Of a stretch of DNA of 64,000 nucleotides, positions 18,332-27,667 are shown piece after piece. Each line of letters begins with the position of its first letter. Positions within the stretch are counted from its first letter, which is position 1. Source of the stretch: Fidelibacterota bacterium (GTDB taxonomy: Bacteria > Fidelibacterota > UBA8477 > JABMPR01); assembly GCA_016844945.1 (NCBI GenBank), contig JAERTJ010000142.1:93237-157236 (forward strand), in the 5' to 3' direction. The notes under the pieces were generated by a model, which ran no database searches, was not told the origin of the DNA, and saw nothing but the letters and a program-made list of their open reading frames with translations. Made by a program: the position numbers and the translations under genes.

Positions 18332-18361
18332 CGTGATGCAACCCCACCAAGACCCGATGCA

Positions 18362-19291
18362 TCATGATTTTTCTTTCCCCAGTCTTATGCGCGGATCAAT
18401 GACACCATACAGAATGTCCACAATAAAATTGGCTGTGACAAAAATAAGTGCAGTTACCAGAACAGCGCCCTGGATCACAGGAAAATCACGCTTGAGGATA
18501 GCATTTAACGCCAATCGACCGATCCCGGGCCAGTTAAATATGGATTCTGTGAGGACGGCACCTGACAGATAGGATCCGAAATCGACACCAATAATAGTAA
18601 TCACTGGAATAAGTGTGTTTTTGAGTGCGTGCTTGGTGACAACGATGAAATTCGAAAGCCCCTTGGCTTTGGCTGTACGGACATAGTCAGCTGACAAAAC
18701 TTCCAGCATATTGGCTCTCGTAACCCGCGCAAGAAAGGCTGCACTGCGGGTTCCCAAAGTAATGGCTGGTAAGACAAGATAGGGTAGACAACCATAGCCT
18801 GTGAGATAGGGCCAGCCAACAGCTCTTGCTCCGATCACCATGAGTAGACCTACCCAGAAAACGGGTGCTGAGATACCCAGCAAGGCAATTCCCATGGTTG
18901 TTCGATCTAACCATGAGTGGGGTTTGATGGCAGATATTACACCCACTGAGATGCCCAATAACACCGAAACAAACATAGCGCCCACCGCCAGCAACATCGT
19001 CGCAGGAAAACGCTCCATAATCATATCTATGACTGGTTTTTGAGAGATAAAAGAGACACCCAGATCACCATGTAGCAGACCCCACAGATAGTGACCAAAC
19101 TGTTTCCACAGGGAGTCATTTAAATGAAATTGCTCTCTCAAACGCTCCAATGTCTCCTCATCGTAACGCTCCCCCACCATTGAAAGAACAGGATCTCCAG
19201 GAACGATATACATCAGGATAAATGTGAGTAAAATGATCCCCAGGATGACTGGCACAAGCTGGGCAAAGCGATTTAGAATGTATTGAAGCAT
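18362..19291 (-). CDS. ABC transporter permease, dipeptide/oligopeptide (DppB/OppB) type
   Basis: Inner-membrane permease, 309 aa, of the DppB family, partner of the DppC-type gene. The N-terminal helix LVPVILGIILLTFILMYIVP is followed by GDPVLSMVGERYDEETLE, the family signature. The EAA loop is DYVRTAKAKGLSNFIVVTKH. The start at 19291 is the first ATG in frame; no good ribosome site is visible. The loss of a usual upstream solute-binding gene is notable: the sequence just upstream has no open frame for one. Confidence 0.9.
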   Translation of the reverse strand: MLQYILNRFAQLVPVILGIILLTFILMYIVPGDPVLSMVGERYDEETLERLREQFHLNDSLWKQFGHYLWGLLHGDLGVSFISQKPVIDMIMERFPATMLLAVGAMFVSVLLGISVGVISAIKPHSWLDRTTMGIALLGISAPVFWVGLLMVIGARAVGWPYLTGYGCLPYLVLPAITLGTRSAAFLARVTRANMLEVLSADYVRTAKAKGLSNFIVVTKHALKNTLIPVITIIGVDFGSYLSGAVLTESIFNWPGIGRLALNAILKRDFPVIQGAVLVTALIFVTANFIVDILYGVIDPRIRLGKEKS

Positions 19292-19517
19292 TGGTGGCAA
19301 GTATAAGCAGAAGCGCGACTCCTGAAACTTGAAATTTCATCTAATTCACCGATTTCTCCACACATCGAATGGAACACCTGATCATTCAACAGGCACAAAA
19401 TTCCTGGAAATAGCAAAAACTGCTATCTGTACCAGCCTATAAGTGTCTGTATTTAAGGCGTTAATGGCTCGGTATAGCCTTTGCTTTAATCAGTCACCTA
19501 ATTAGGGGTGGCTGTGC

Positions 19518-22280
19518 ATGAATAAACACAAATCGATAATTTTTACTCTAACCATAATGGTTGGGACTTCATCCATGGTCGCCCAAACATCCTCTAGTAT
19601 TCAGAACAATTCCACATTCGCGGGTAGGGAAGTCCATGAGGAAGATTCTTTAGCCCTGGTTGCACTCTACAATGCCACAAATGGAAGTGACTGGGACATC
19701 CCCTGGATGTTGGACCTACCGATTTCAACCTGGTATGGTGTGGGAATAGATGATTCAGTTATTGTCTCGCTTGACTTAAGTGAAAACCATTTAGTTGGTC
19801 ACATCCCTCTGGAGCTCTGCAGCCTTGAGTCTTTGACCTCTCTCAATCTGAGTGCTAACAATCTGAGTGGTGGTCTTCCTGAGGAGATTTCTAGTCTTGT
19901 CAATTTAAGCATCTTGAATCTCAATTATTGTTCACTGGGTGGCGTTATACCGAGCACTCTTTGGAATTTAACATCGATACGGCGAATATATCTGTCCTCC
20001 AACAACCTCAAGGGTACTCTGCCTCCTGAAGTTGCCAACAATTGGAACATTCAAACACTTGATTTAAGCTACAATAGACTCTCTGGGGTTCTCCCCCGTG
20101 AAATTGGAAATATCATAGCGCTTTATAATTTGGATCTTAGGGGAAATCTATTTTCAGGTCACATACCCCCTGAAATTGGCAATTTGCCCAATTTGAATAC
20201 TTTAGAACTCAGTATGAATCCCTTTTCTGGTGACATTCCATCAGAGATAGGAAACCTGATTCGTCTCCGCACGCTGGAAATTCATACGACAAATCTTGAT
20301 GGCGTCATTCCTCCAGAACTGGGAGCATTAACAAACCTGACCAAGCTAGCCCTTGTGGAAAATAATCTAACTGGGGTTATCCCGGCTGAATTGGGACAAC
20401 TAATAAACCTGGAAATACTTAAGCTTGATCGAAACCAACTCACGGGACCGATACCGCCTGAGCTCTGCAATTTGACAAACCTGACATATCTCAACCTTCA
20501 GCTTAATCATCTCTCTGGTTCAATACCTAATGATATTGGAAACCTCAATAAGTTGACCAAACTCCAGCTTCGGTCAAATGAACTTACTGGCAATATTCCT
20601 CCTGGAATGGGTGAACTAAAAGAGTTGTTTAGACTTGAACTTGGATACAATCAGCTCTCTGGAGCAATACCCCCAGAATTAGGTCGACTTTCTAACATAC
20701 GCTATCTATCAATGGAGCACAATCAGCTCTCTGGATCCATCCCTCCTGAGATAGCACAGTTAAAATTATTGACTCGGTTAGAGCTCAGTTCAAACCAGCT
20801 AAGTGGTGATATTCCTGCAGTAATCGTAACAATGCCGCGCTTAAACAGGCTGTTTCTCTCCGACAACCGGTTTCAATCGATACCACCTGAAATAGGGCGG
20901 CGAACCGGATTGTTGTGGCTCTCTCTGGATCATAATCAAATTGAGGTTATCCCACCCGAACTTTGGAGACTAAGCCGTCTCTACGGCGTTGACCTTTCCT
21001 ACAATCAAATTCATGAGATTAATCTACCAGAGCAACTACCAAACATGGAAAATTTAAATTGTTTAGATCTTAGTCACAACAATCTGTCTGGTGAGCTTCC
21101 ATCGCGTTTTGAGAATTTTAACCCAGGCATTTTAATCAAGTTGAACTCAAACAACTTTAGCGGTGAAATCCCCACCACTTTCAGTCATTTGCGTATGGAT
21201 TTGGATAGCAATGCTTTGTGCCAACCCTACCCTGAAGCTCAGTGGATTGAACTTGGATATCAGGACCAATCGATTTGCCCGCCCATCAGAGTTTCAGAAA
21301 GTGATTCTCTCGCGCTGGTAGAGTTGTTTGAATCAACAGACGGACCCGAGTGGATTGACTCCTGGGATTTGGCCCAACCTGTTTCACAGTGGCATGGGGT
21401 TACAATTCGCAACGGGGTTGTAAAGTCCATTAACTTAGCGTTTAACAACTTGAGTGGTCGTATACCATCTGCGCTAGGTAGGATGACAGCCCTTACAAAT
21501 ATTGACCTTAGCATGAACCTGCTTGTTGATGATATCCCTGCGTCTATAGGCGACCTCACTCATCTTAAGTTTCTTAATCTCAGAGAAAACCAATTGACGG
21601 GGAGTTTACCGCTTGAGCTCGGCTTGCTGGACAGTCTCAATAGTTTGGATCTGGCGTATAACCAATTACAGGGAAGTATCCCTGTAACGCTTGCAGACAT
21701 GTCTCAATTGGAGCTCCTATGGTTAAACAACAACCAGCTAAATGGTTCAATTCCTGAAGAAATAGGCAGCCTATCCAAGCTTCGTATTTTATGGTTAGAC
21801 AACAATGAACTGTCCGGGGTTATTCCCTTCACACTTTGTGATCTTTTTGATAATTGGGTTTATTTTGAATGGAGTTTTTTCAGCAACAATCTATGTCCTC
21901 CATATCCACCATGCTTTGACCAGTGGTCTGAGTATTATTTAGCTGATCAAGACACTTCCACGTGTAATCCCACTGAAACAATCGACGTCCAGGTTCTCCC
22001 TGTTGAAGTTCATTTATTCTCTGCATATCCTAATCCTTTCAACCCAACGACCAGAATCAGCTTTGTATTGCCAGAACCCGCTCACACAAGCCTCACTATC
22101 TTTGATGTTCTGGGCAGAAAAGTCATCGAGCTAACCAACGCCTTTCAGAGCGAAGGGTTTTATGATGTTTTGTGGAATGGTTATGATCAATACGGGAATC
22201 AGGTAGACGGAGGTGTTTACTTTGCACGCCTGGAAACCGACACGTATAAACAGACAATCAAGATGGTATATTTGAAATAG
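19518..22280 (+). CDS. secreted plant-type leucine-rich-repeat protein with C-terminal sorting domain
   Basis: Secreted or surface-attached 920-aa protein. Signal peptide to about residue 23. There are two blocks of 24-residue LRRs of the plant-receptor type (consensus LxxLxxLxLxxNxLxGxIPxEL): a long block of roughly twenty repeats to about residue 565 and a short one of about eight at 600-790. Each block is introduced by a cap that resembles the plant LRRNT region (DSLALVALYNATNGSDWD and DSLALVELFESTDGPEWI). The end is a type IX-like sorting domain starting AYPNPFNPTTRISF and finishing IKMVYLK. It probably binds proteins or glycans outside the cell. It is monocistronic; GGGGTGG precedes the start. 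Confidence 0.9.
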   Translation: MNKHKSIIFTLTIMVGTSSMVAQTSSSIQNNSTFAGREVHEEDSLALVALYNATNGSDWDIPWMLDLPISTWYGVGIDDSVIVSLDLSENHLVGHIPLELCSLESLTSLNLSANNLSGGLPEEISSLVNLSILNLNYCSLGGVIPSTLWNLTSIRRIYLSSNNLKGTLPPEVANNWNIQTLDLSYNRLSGVLPREIGNIIALYNLDLRGNLFSGHIPPEIGNLPNLNTLELSMNPFSGDIPSEIGNLIRLRTLEIHTTNLDGVIPPELGALTNLTKLALVENNLTGVIPAELGQLINLEILKLDRNQLTGPIPPELCNLTNLTYLNLQLNHLSGSIPNDIGNLNKLTKLQLRSNELTGNIPPGMGELKELFRLELGYNQLSGAIPPELGRLSNIRYLSMEHNQLSGSIPPEIAQLKLLTRLELSSNQLSGDIPAVIVTMPRLNRLFLSDNRFQSIPPEIGRRTGLLWLSLDHNQIEVIPPELWRLSRLYGVDLSYNQIHEINLPEQLPNMENLNCLDLSHNNLSGELPSRFENFNPGILIKLNSNNFSGEIPTTFSHLRMDLDSNALCQPYPEAQWIELGYQDQSICPPIRVSESDSLALVELFESTDGPEWIDSWDLAQPVSQWHGVTIRNGVVKSINLAFNNLSGRIPSALGRMTALTNIDLSMNLLVDDIPASIGDLTHLKFLNLRENQLTGSLPLELGLLDSLNSLDLAYNQLQGSIPVTLADMSQLELLWLNNNQLNGSIPEEIGSLSKLRILWLDNNELSGVIPFTLCDLFDNWVYFEWSFFSNNLCPPYPPCFDQWSEYYLADQDTSTCNPTETIDVQVLPVEVHLFSAYPNPFNPTTRISFVLPEPAHTSLTIFDVLGRKVIELTNAFQSEGFYDVLWNGYDQYGNQVDGGVYFARLETDTYKQTIKMVYLK

Positions 22281-22340
22281 GACAATCACCCCTCTAATGA
22301 ATGCTGTGGTATACCCGGCATTATTCATTAATCTGCCACC

Positions 22341-23147
22341 ATGGAAACCCTGGACCAAACCTTTCTCATAAAACTCGCCTTGAGCTTTCTAGTAGGATCC
22401 ATCTGGATCACTTCTGTGACAGTCATTGCCGAACGCTTTGGCAGCAAAATTGGCGGGTTTATTGGCGGACTGCCATCTACCATTGTGGTGGCGTTAATTT
22501 TCATCGGATTAACACAGTCTAACATCGCAGCCTCGAGAGCTGCGGTGATGATTCCCCTTGTGATGGGGGTTAATGGGTTCTTCATCCTTATTTATCTGGC
22601 AACGGTTCACCGGGGTTTGATTAAAGCCATCCTGGGTGCTCTGTTCTTTTGGGGTATCATGATCTGGTTTGTGATTCAGTTGGATCTAGAAGGGTTCTGG
22701 ATATCCTTCACTGTATGGCTGTCAGCGCTAATTTTTTGTGTCTATATCACAGAGCGTGTCATGAATATTGCCCACAAAGGTGGTATCCGTGTTCCATACA
22801 CTATGCAGCAGATCGTTACCAGGGGTATTATCAGTGGTCTTATCATTTCCACGGCTGTTTTGATCACCAAGCTGGCTGGACCCATGGTCGGCGGTATCTT
22901 CTCCAACTTCCCTGTGATTTTTATGTCAACACTATATATCACTCACCGTACCGGGGGTAGAGAATTTTCCCGGGCAGTAGCCAAAACCCTTATGCTCAGC
23001 GCCATGATCAATGTGGGGGTCTATTCATTTACCGCCCATTTTGCCTATCAACATCTGGGTCTGGTCTGGGGCACATCAATAGCTATCACTGTCTCCATCA
23101 TATCAGCATCTATCACCTATCGCGTTATTCGCAAGTTGACCCAATAG
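22341..23147 (+). CDS. multi-pass membrane protein, two-fold repeated
   Basis: 268-aa integral membrane protein with about eight helices. The two halves look alike: each has a membrane segment followed by a Gly/Pro loop, GGFIGGLPST in the first and GGIFSNFPVIFMST in the second. This suggests an internal duplication of a small four-helix transporter-like unit. I do not recognise the family with certainty; small GlpM-like proteins have a comparable segment. Function not known. It follows the LRR gene by 60 bases on the same strand and may or may not be cotranscribed. Confidence 0.7.
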   Translation: METLDQTFLIKLALSFLVGSIWITSVTVIAERFGSKIGGFIGGLPSTIVVALIFIGLTQSNIAASRAAVMIPLVMGVNGFFILIYLATVHRGLIKAILGALFFWGIMIWFVIQLDLEGFWISFTVWLSALIFCVYITERVMNIAHKGGIRVPYTMQQIVTRGIISGLIISTAVLITKLAGPMVGGIFSNFPVIFMSTLYITHRTGGREFSRAVAKTLMLSAMINVGVYSFTAHFAYQHLGLVWGTSIAITVSIISASITYRVIRKLTQ

Positions 23148-23259
23148 TCTAAGTAATTCGTAGGGTTCGTTTTTTTTGTTGTGAAAAAGAGGGATAGCCT
23201 GTCTGCGCCTGTCCGCCGTACTTGAGGAAATCGGACTTAGCCGCTTCGGCATAGGCAGG

Positions 23260-23317
23260 CTTCGTTGCTACACTCCTCCAGTCTACGCTCTGGTAGCTTC
23301 GACCTGACAGGCGCAAA
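23260..23317 (-). repeat. dispersed repeat, copy 2 (inverted)
   Basis: Reverse complement begins TTTGCGCCTGTCAGGTCGAA and continues with GTAGACTGGAGGAGTG, matching 16039-16098. The pair is 7.2 kb apart in opposite orientation. Confidence 0.8.
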
Positions 23318-23466
23318 TACGGGGGTGGATTATAATGAATCCTTCGATAAGTTTTCGCGAGTGAGGTACGAACGAAGTGATCCCCTTAATCGTGGCTAGA
23401 TTTAGGAGATTGCCGCGTCGCTGCGCTTCTCGCAATGACAACTCTCAGGGGGTATTACCGTTCCTC

Positions 23467-23488
23467 GTCACCCCGAGCACTTCATCTC
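23467..23488 (-). repeat. 22-base dispersed repeat, inverted copy of 15116-15137
   Basis: GTCACCCCGAGCACTTCATC plus two further bases is the exact reverse complement of 15116-15137. Similarity extends about 15 bases further with mismatches. Confidence 0.75.
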
Positions 23489-23659
23489 CAATCAGTATAA
23501 ATTCCGGGGGGGGCGTATTCTTGATCAGACACAAATTCATTTCCCTCGACTCCGCTCGGGATGACACTTTAGATTCATTTCTCTACAATGACGGTTTTCT
23601 ATTCGCGAACTCGTAAAATTCGTTGTAAAAAATGTCTTCGTCTGAACTAGATTCAAGGC

Positions 23660-24706
23660 ATGGCGAAAATTGTACATGTCGGGTTTAATCGTGTTCAGCG
23701 TATCCTGCTGACCCTGGCTGCTTTTGTTGTGGTGGTTGCAGGTATGCGGGCTGCTCAAGACATTCTGATTCCTTTTCTGCTTTCATTGTTTATCGCCATC
23801 ATCGTGACCCCCCTCTTAAGATGGCTTCGATCCAGGGGCATTCCGGCAGGGCTGGCAATCATTCTGATTATCCTTATGATTCTTCTGGCAGGATTTCTAA
23901 TTGCTGTCCTGGTGGGATCATCTCTTACCGACTTTTCGAATAATATTCCAGTCTATCAACGGGGACTACAGGGCAGGATTGATAGTTTTCTTCAGTTCTT
24001 TGAAGAGCGTGGTCTTAAGATCGTAGATAAGACCTTTATGGAGTTCATCGATCCCGGTGCTGCCATGCGCCTTACTTCGCGCCTGTTAACAGGACTGGGT
24101 AATATGCTTGGAGATACTTTCCTTATCCTTTTAGTGGTCGTTTTCATGCTCCTGGAAGCAGCAAACTTTGGCGCAAAAATGGAAGTTGCCATGCATCAGG
24201 ATTCTCCTGAAATAGACCGATCCAGTATTTTTCTGGATAACATCAACCGTTATATGGTGATAAAAACCTGGACCAGTCTTGGAACCGGCCTGGTTGCCAC
24301 GATCTGGCTTACCATCTGGGGGGTTGATTATGCCATCTTGTGGGGCTTGCTCACCTTTTTATTTAATTATATCCCCAATATTGGCTCCATCATGGCTGCC
24401 GTACCGCCTGTTTTACTTGCATTGATTACGGTTGGTCCCTGGACAGCAGTTGCTATCGCGCTTGGTTATCTTACCATTAATATGAGTATCGGTAGTTTTC
24501 TAGAACCCCGTTTAATGGGCAAGGGGCTTGGTCTCTCTACGCTGGTTGTCTTTCTTTCCTTGTTATTCTGGGGATGGGTATTGGGACCTGTGGGAATGAT
24601 CCTGTCTGTACCTTTGACCATGAGCATGAAAATCGCACTCTCCAGTTTTGACGAAACACAGTGGCTCAGCACCCTGCTTGGTAACACCCGCGCACAAGAA
24701 GTTTAA
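23660..24706 (+). CDS. AI-2E family transporter (PerM-like)
   Basis: Integral membrane protein, 348 aa, of the AI-2E/PerM/UPF0118 family. Paired helices at the N-terminus (LIPFLLSLFIAIIVTPLLRWL), then a soluble alpha-helical stretch (about 85-150), then four or five helices. These include the family's conserved segment YAILWGLLTFLFNYIPNIGS and the end-of-family GKGLGLSTLVVFLSLLFWGW. Members export AI-2, ions or other small molecules; the substrate cannot be read here. It is separated by a hairpin from the convergent recO. Confidence 0.9.
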   Translation: MAKIVHVGFNRVQRILLTLAAFVVVVAGMRAAQDILIPFLLSLFIAIIVTPLLRWLRSRGIPAGLAIILIILMILLAGFLIAVLVGSSLTDFSNNIPVYQRGLQGRIDSFLQFFEERGLKIVDKTFMEFIDPGAAMRLTSRLLTGLGNMLGDTFLILLVVVFMLLEAANFGAKMEVAMHQDSPEIDRSSIFLDNINRYMVIKTWTSLGTGLVATIWLTIWGVDYAILWGLLTFLFNYIPNIGSIMAAVPPVLLALITVGPWTAVAIALGYLTINMSIGSFLEPRLMGKGLGLSTLVVFLSLLFWGWVLGPVGMILSVPLTMSMKIALSSFDETQWLSTLLGNTRAQEV

Positions 24707-24755
24707 ACCTTAATTACCTCCCTCTACAGTCATTTTGATCCCCAACAAAGTGAGG

Positions 24756-24811
24756 GAAGGAATCTTGATCCTTTGTCCTGTTTGTGATGGCTGTAAGGAC
24801 CAAGATCCTTC
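24756..24811. repeat. long imperfect hairpin between convergent genes
   Basis: GAAGGAATCTTG...GTCCT pairs with AGGACCAAGATCCTTC around a roughly 15-base loop. It lies between the AI-2E-type gene and recO, which converge here, and may serve as a shared 3' end. There is no T-run. The right arm continues into a TTCACTATGTTCAGGATGAC sequence typical of dispersed repeats. Confidence 0.5.
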
Positions 24812-24852
24812 ACTATGTTCAGGATGACTCTGGGTAGTGTGGGGTCTGAGAA

Positions 24853-25608
24853 TTATCCGTAAAGCTGACGTAGGACTTTGAGGGATCGCATGTGTCGGGT
24901 GGGTTCAATATGGTAGAAGGTATAGTTCCAGAGAAAGTCCCAGAGACCCCGTCTATCTGACGAGTTGAGGTCAGGTCGTTCATCACTGGCCCAGGGTTCT
25001 GCCAGAAGATACTGAATCGTTTTAATCACCTCTCCAGATATTCTCACGGTATGCTGGGTCGCTTCATGACATTTGATACATTCTGGATGTGGATGGTGTC
25101 CCCCCAGGAAGCCTTCGTGCACCAGGGGCTCCTGACAGCTCGAGCAATGACCCACATGGGGTCTGAACCCCAACTCTCGCAAAAGGTGTACATGAAAAAA
25201 CCAATAAGCTTCTGCGGAAGACACATGTTTGTTGCTCAGGCGAGCCAGGGTATCAACCAATAGCTGGAATAGCCTGGGGTGGGTTTCCTCATCTTCAACG
25301 GTACGATCCAAAAGCTCTACCACAACCTGAGCGAGTGTCAGGCGGTCAAAATCCTCTTCCAGCCCAAAAAATCCATCAATTAGCTCACCAGATTTAAACA
25401 TTTGTAGCTCAGATGTCGCTTTTGCATAATAAATCACCTGGATGTGCCGTGTGGGTTGAAACAAGCCCATTGACTTACTCTTGGGTGAGCGTACTCCTTT
25501 GGCAATCAGCTTTAAACGACCGACCTCACGGGAATAGAGCGTAATGATCTTACTGGTATCCCCATGATTCAAGGTTTTGAGGACCACGGCTTCGGCTTTT
25601 TCTATCAT
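24853..25608 (-). CDS. recO: DNA repair protein RecO
   Basis: RecO, 251 aa, which loads RecA onto SSB-coated single-stranded DNA in the RecFOR pathway. The N-terminal OB fold begins KAEAVVLKTLNHGDTSKIITLYSREVG. The C-terminal helical domain holds a zinc site CSSC ... CIKC at about residues 155-185. Length is normal. A monocistronic gene convergent with the AI-2E-type gene. Confidence 0.92.
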   Translation of the reverse strand: MIEKAEAVVLKTLNHGDTSKIITLYSREVGRLKLIAKGVRSPKSKSMGLFQPTRHIQVIYYAKATSELQMFKSGELIDGFFGLEEDFDRLTLAQVVVELLDRTVEDEETHPRLFQLLVDTLARLSNKHVSSAEAYWFFHVHLLRELGFRPHVGHCSSCQEPLVHEGFLGGHHPHPECIKCHEATQHTVRISGEVIKTIQYLLAEPWASDERPDLNSSDRRGLWDFLWNYTFYHIEPTRHMRSLKVLRQLYG

Positions 25609-25727
25609 AAGTAAATATATGCTTTTTTTAACAAGTAACGGTACGAATACAACGAAAAGAGAGCGAGTTTTTAGTATTGCTGCACTACGTGCTATCTATT
25701 GATTTCGTTGTTGATCATTTATGGTTT

Positions 25728-26954
25728 TTACACGTCACAATTAAGTCGTCGAACAAAGAATAGTGCGGACAACATGGCTATTGATCCTAAAACAAAAACA
25801 GGCGTATATCCCAACCAGGCAATGACAAACCCGGAGGTTAGTGGAAAGAGCGCAATAGTCAAATTAAAGGCACCATTAATTCCTGAGTAGAGCGCTCGAT
25901 TATCATTCTCAGAAATCTCAAGCAAGACACCATCCACAGAAATTTTCTGAGCACTCATAGCCACCCCAGAGAGAAAAAAGATAACCTGGAAAATAGCATA
26001 AGTAGCGACACCTGATAACACGAGCGCTAACAAAGGCAGGCTGGCTCCAATAATGATCCAGGTGACCATCACCCCCTTAAAAGAGTAGCGTCTAACAATC
26101 TGTGACCACAGGACGTTGGATAGAATCATGCCAGTAATACCGATGAGTAAAAAATTCCCAATATCCTCTGCGCCCAACGAATAGGTGTCTTTCGCCAGCA
26201 CCACATAAAAGGGCATGAGGGTGGTGGCAAAACCGGTAAGGTTGTTGACGAGGATGAAATTCCTCAGGTTGGCATCTTCGCGTAAATAGCCCGGTATAAA
26301 TTTGAATATTTCCACAACCGAACTGCTTTCATAACGACTGGTAACAGGCTTTTCCCGCAAAGCGATAAAACCAAATGAAGCCAGGAAAAGAGAGAGGGCT
26401 GCAGCTATAAACAGAATCTCATAATTCATGGGGTAGGCAAATCGCTTCAATAGCTCCCGAGCAATAATGGCTGAAACCAGTACACCCACACTGGAGAGTA
26501 ACTGTCGCAGTACAAAAAATTTCTTACGCTGATCCCCGGCGATACTTTTTCCCAAAATATCCGTATATGAAACACCTGCGAAAGCACCTGATGTTGTAAA
26601 AATAAGCATCCAGCCATACACCAGAAAAATCATATACATCGGATCGATTCTGGTAATCTGGGAAAGGGTCCAGGCAACACCTGACAGCGCAAAAACCCTG
26701 AGATAAATCCCCAGGAGTAAAAATGGCTTTTTACGAGACTTGGGTGTAAGGAAACCGGCAAATAGAAGCTGGGTCAACATGGGTGCGCCAATCATGATGG
26801 CCGTGAGAATACCTATGTGTATCTGGCTTCCACCAACTTCCAATATCAAACCAGGAAGTACGGTGTTTACCTCTGTGAAGGTAACGGTAAAGCCCAGCCA
26901 GGATGCATGCCAGACAAAGGCTTTAAAGTTGTGGCGACTGTTATCATGGCTCAT
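25728..26954 (-). CDS. MFS transporter
   Basis: Major facilitator superfamily carrier, 408 aa, twelve predicted helices. The loop GFLTPKSRKKPFLLLGIYLR after helix 2 corresponds to the MFS GxLaDrxGRrP-like signature, in degenerate form. A central loop (residues about 200-225, EKPVTSRYESSSVVEIFKF) joins the two six-helix halves. Substrate unknown. The Nudix gene lies 48 bases upstream on the same strand, so the two may be cotranscribed. Confidence 0.88.
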   Translation of the reverse strand: MSHDNSRHNFKAFVWHASWLGFTVTFTEVNTVLPGLILEVGGSQIHIGILTAIMIGAPMLTQLLFAGFLTPKSRKKPFLLLGIYLRVFALSGVAWTLSQITRIDPMYMIFLVYGWMLIFTTSGAFAGVSYTDILGKSIAGDQRKKFFVLRQLLSSVGVLVSAIIARELLKRFAYPMNYEILFIAAALSLFLASFGFIALREKPVTSRYESSSVVEIFKFIPGYLREDANLRNFILVNNLTGFATTLMPFYVVLAKDTYSLGAEDIGNFLLIGITGMILSNVLWSQIVRRYSFKGVMVTWIIIGASLPLLALVLSGVATYAIFQVIFFLSGVAMSAQKISVDGVLLEISENDNRALYSGINGAFNLTIALFPLTSGFVIAWLGYTPVFVLGSIAMLSALFFVRRLNCDV

Positions 26955-27002
26955 GAGTTGCTCACAAAAATTTCAGGTGACAAACATTTTCCCTGGGAAA
27001 GA

Positions 27003-27461
27003 TTATAAATTCAGCTTCAAGTCATCAATGGCCTGAATGGCTTCTTTGCCAAGCACTTTGATGTCATTTTCAATTTCATCTCCCTCAAGATCATCAAGTG
27101 AAAACCACCGAAGCTCGATGGACTCACCTGAATCAGGAGTCACTTCAGGTGAATCAGCCGAGGCAAAATAAATCATGTCAATATGTTGATGGTAAGGGTT
27201 GATGTTTTCCAATAGCAAATGGCGGGGTCCAGGAATTTCCTGGGCATTTTCAGAATGGATTGTCGGCATGTCATGGATGAGATCGACATCCAGACCTGTT
27301 TCTTCTTTCACTTCGCGAAGTGCAGCAATGTGAGGCAATTCATCCCGATCAATATGACCACCTGGGGGAAGCCACATTTTGAGGCTACGGTGGAGGTGTA
27401 ACAGGGTTTTCCCTTGATGAACAACAAATGTGGTGGCGGTAAAGTGACGAGTAATTTCCAT
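27003..27461 (-). CDS. Nudix hydrolase
   Basis: Cytoplasmic Nudix pyrophosphohydrolase, 152 aa. The complete Nudix box GX5EX7REUXEEXGU is present at residues 35-57 (G35, E41, R49, E50, E53, E54, G56), so the magnesium-binding glutamates are intact. The substrate (NTP, sugar nucleotide or other X-linked nucleoside diphosphate) cannot be told. It lies upstream of the MFS carrier on the same strand. Confidence 0.92.
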   Translation of the reverse strand: MEITRHFTATTFVVHQGKTLLHLHRSLKMWLPPGGHIDRDELPHIAALREVKEETGLDVDLIHDMPTIHSENAQEIPGPRHLLLENINPYHQHIDMIYFASADSPEVTPDSGESIELRWFSLDDLEGDEIENDIKVLGKEAIQAIDDLKLNL

Positions 27462-27667
27462 GTGGGCTCCTGTGTTTATGCTTTTCCCTGGTGTTAAAAT
27501 GGACTGGAGTCACATGGTTTCCAAGACTCTTCCCCTATTCATTTTAGTGTTGGGGGAAGACCATCTTTGATATAGACTTATGGGCTTGAGTAAATTGTTC
27601 TATATGACCATATTCTCTTGCTTGTTTTGACACCATAATATCAATTAAAACCATGTGTTAGAGGACT

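Larger units (their letters stand above)
23148..23659. other. intergenic patch built of several dispersed repeats
   Basis: About 510 bases with no gene. It is a mosaic of short elements of the kind scattered through genomes of this group: the 23260-23317 repeat, a GATTGCCGCGTCGCTGCGCT-type element near 23409, the 23467-23488 element and a CCTCGACTCCGCTCGGGATG element near 23543. Several are inverted relative to copies near 15-16 kb. Confidence 0.6.

Noticed and set aside
19158..19340. 60-aa frame with a signal-peptide-like start upstream of the dppB-like gene
   Set aside because: It mostly overlaps dppB in another frame, and the residues after the apparent signal show no sensible domain.
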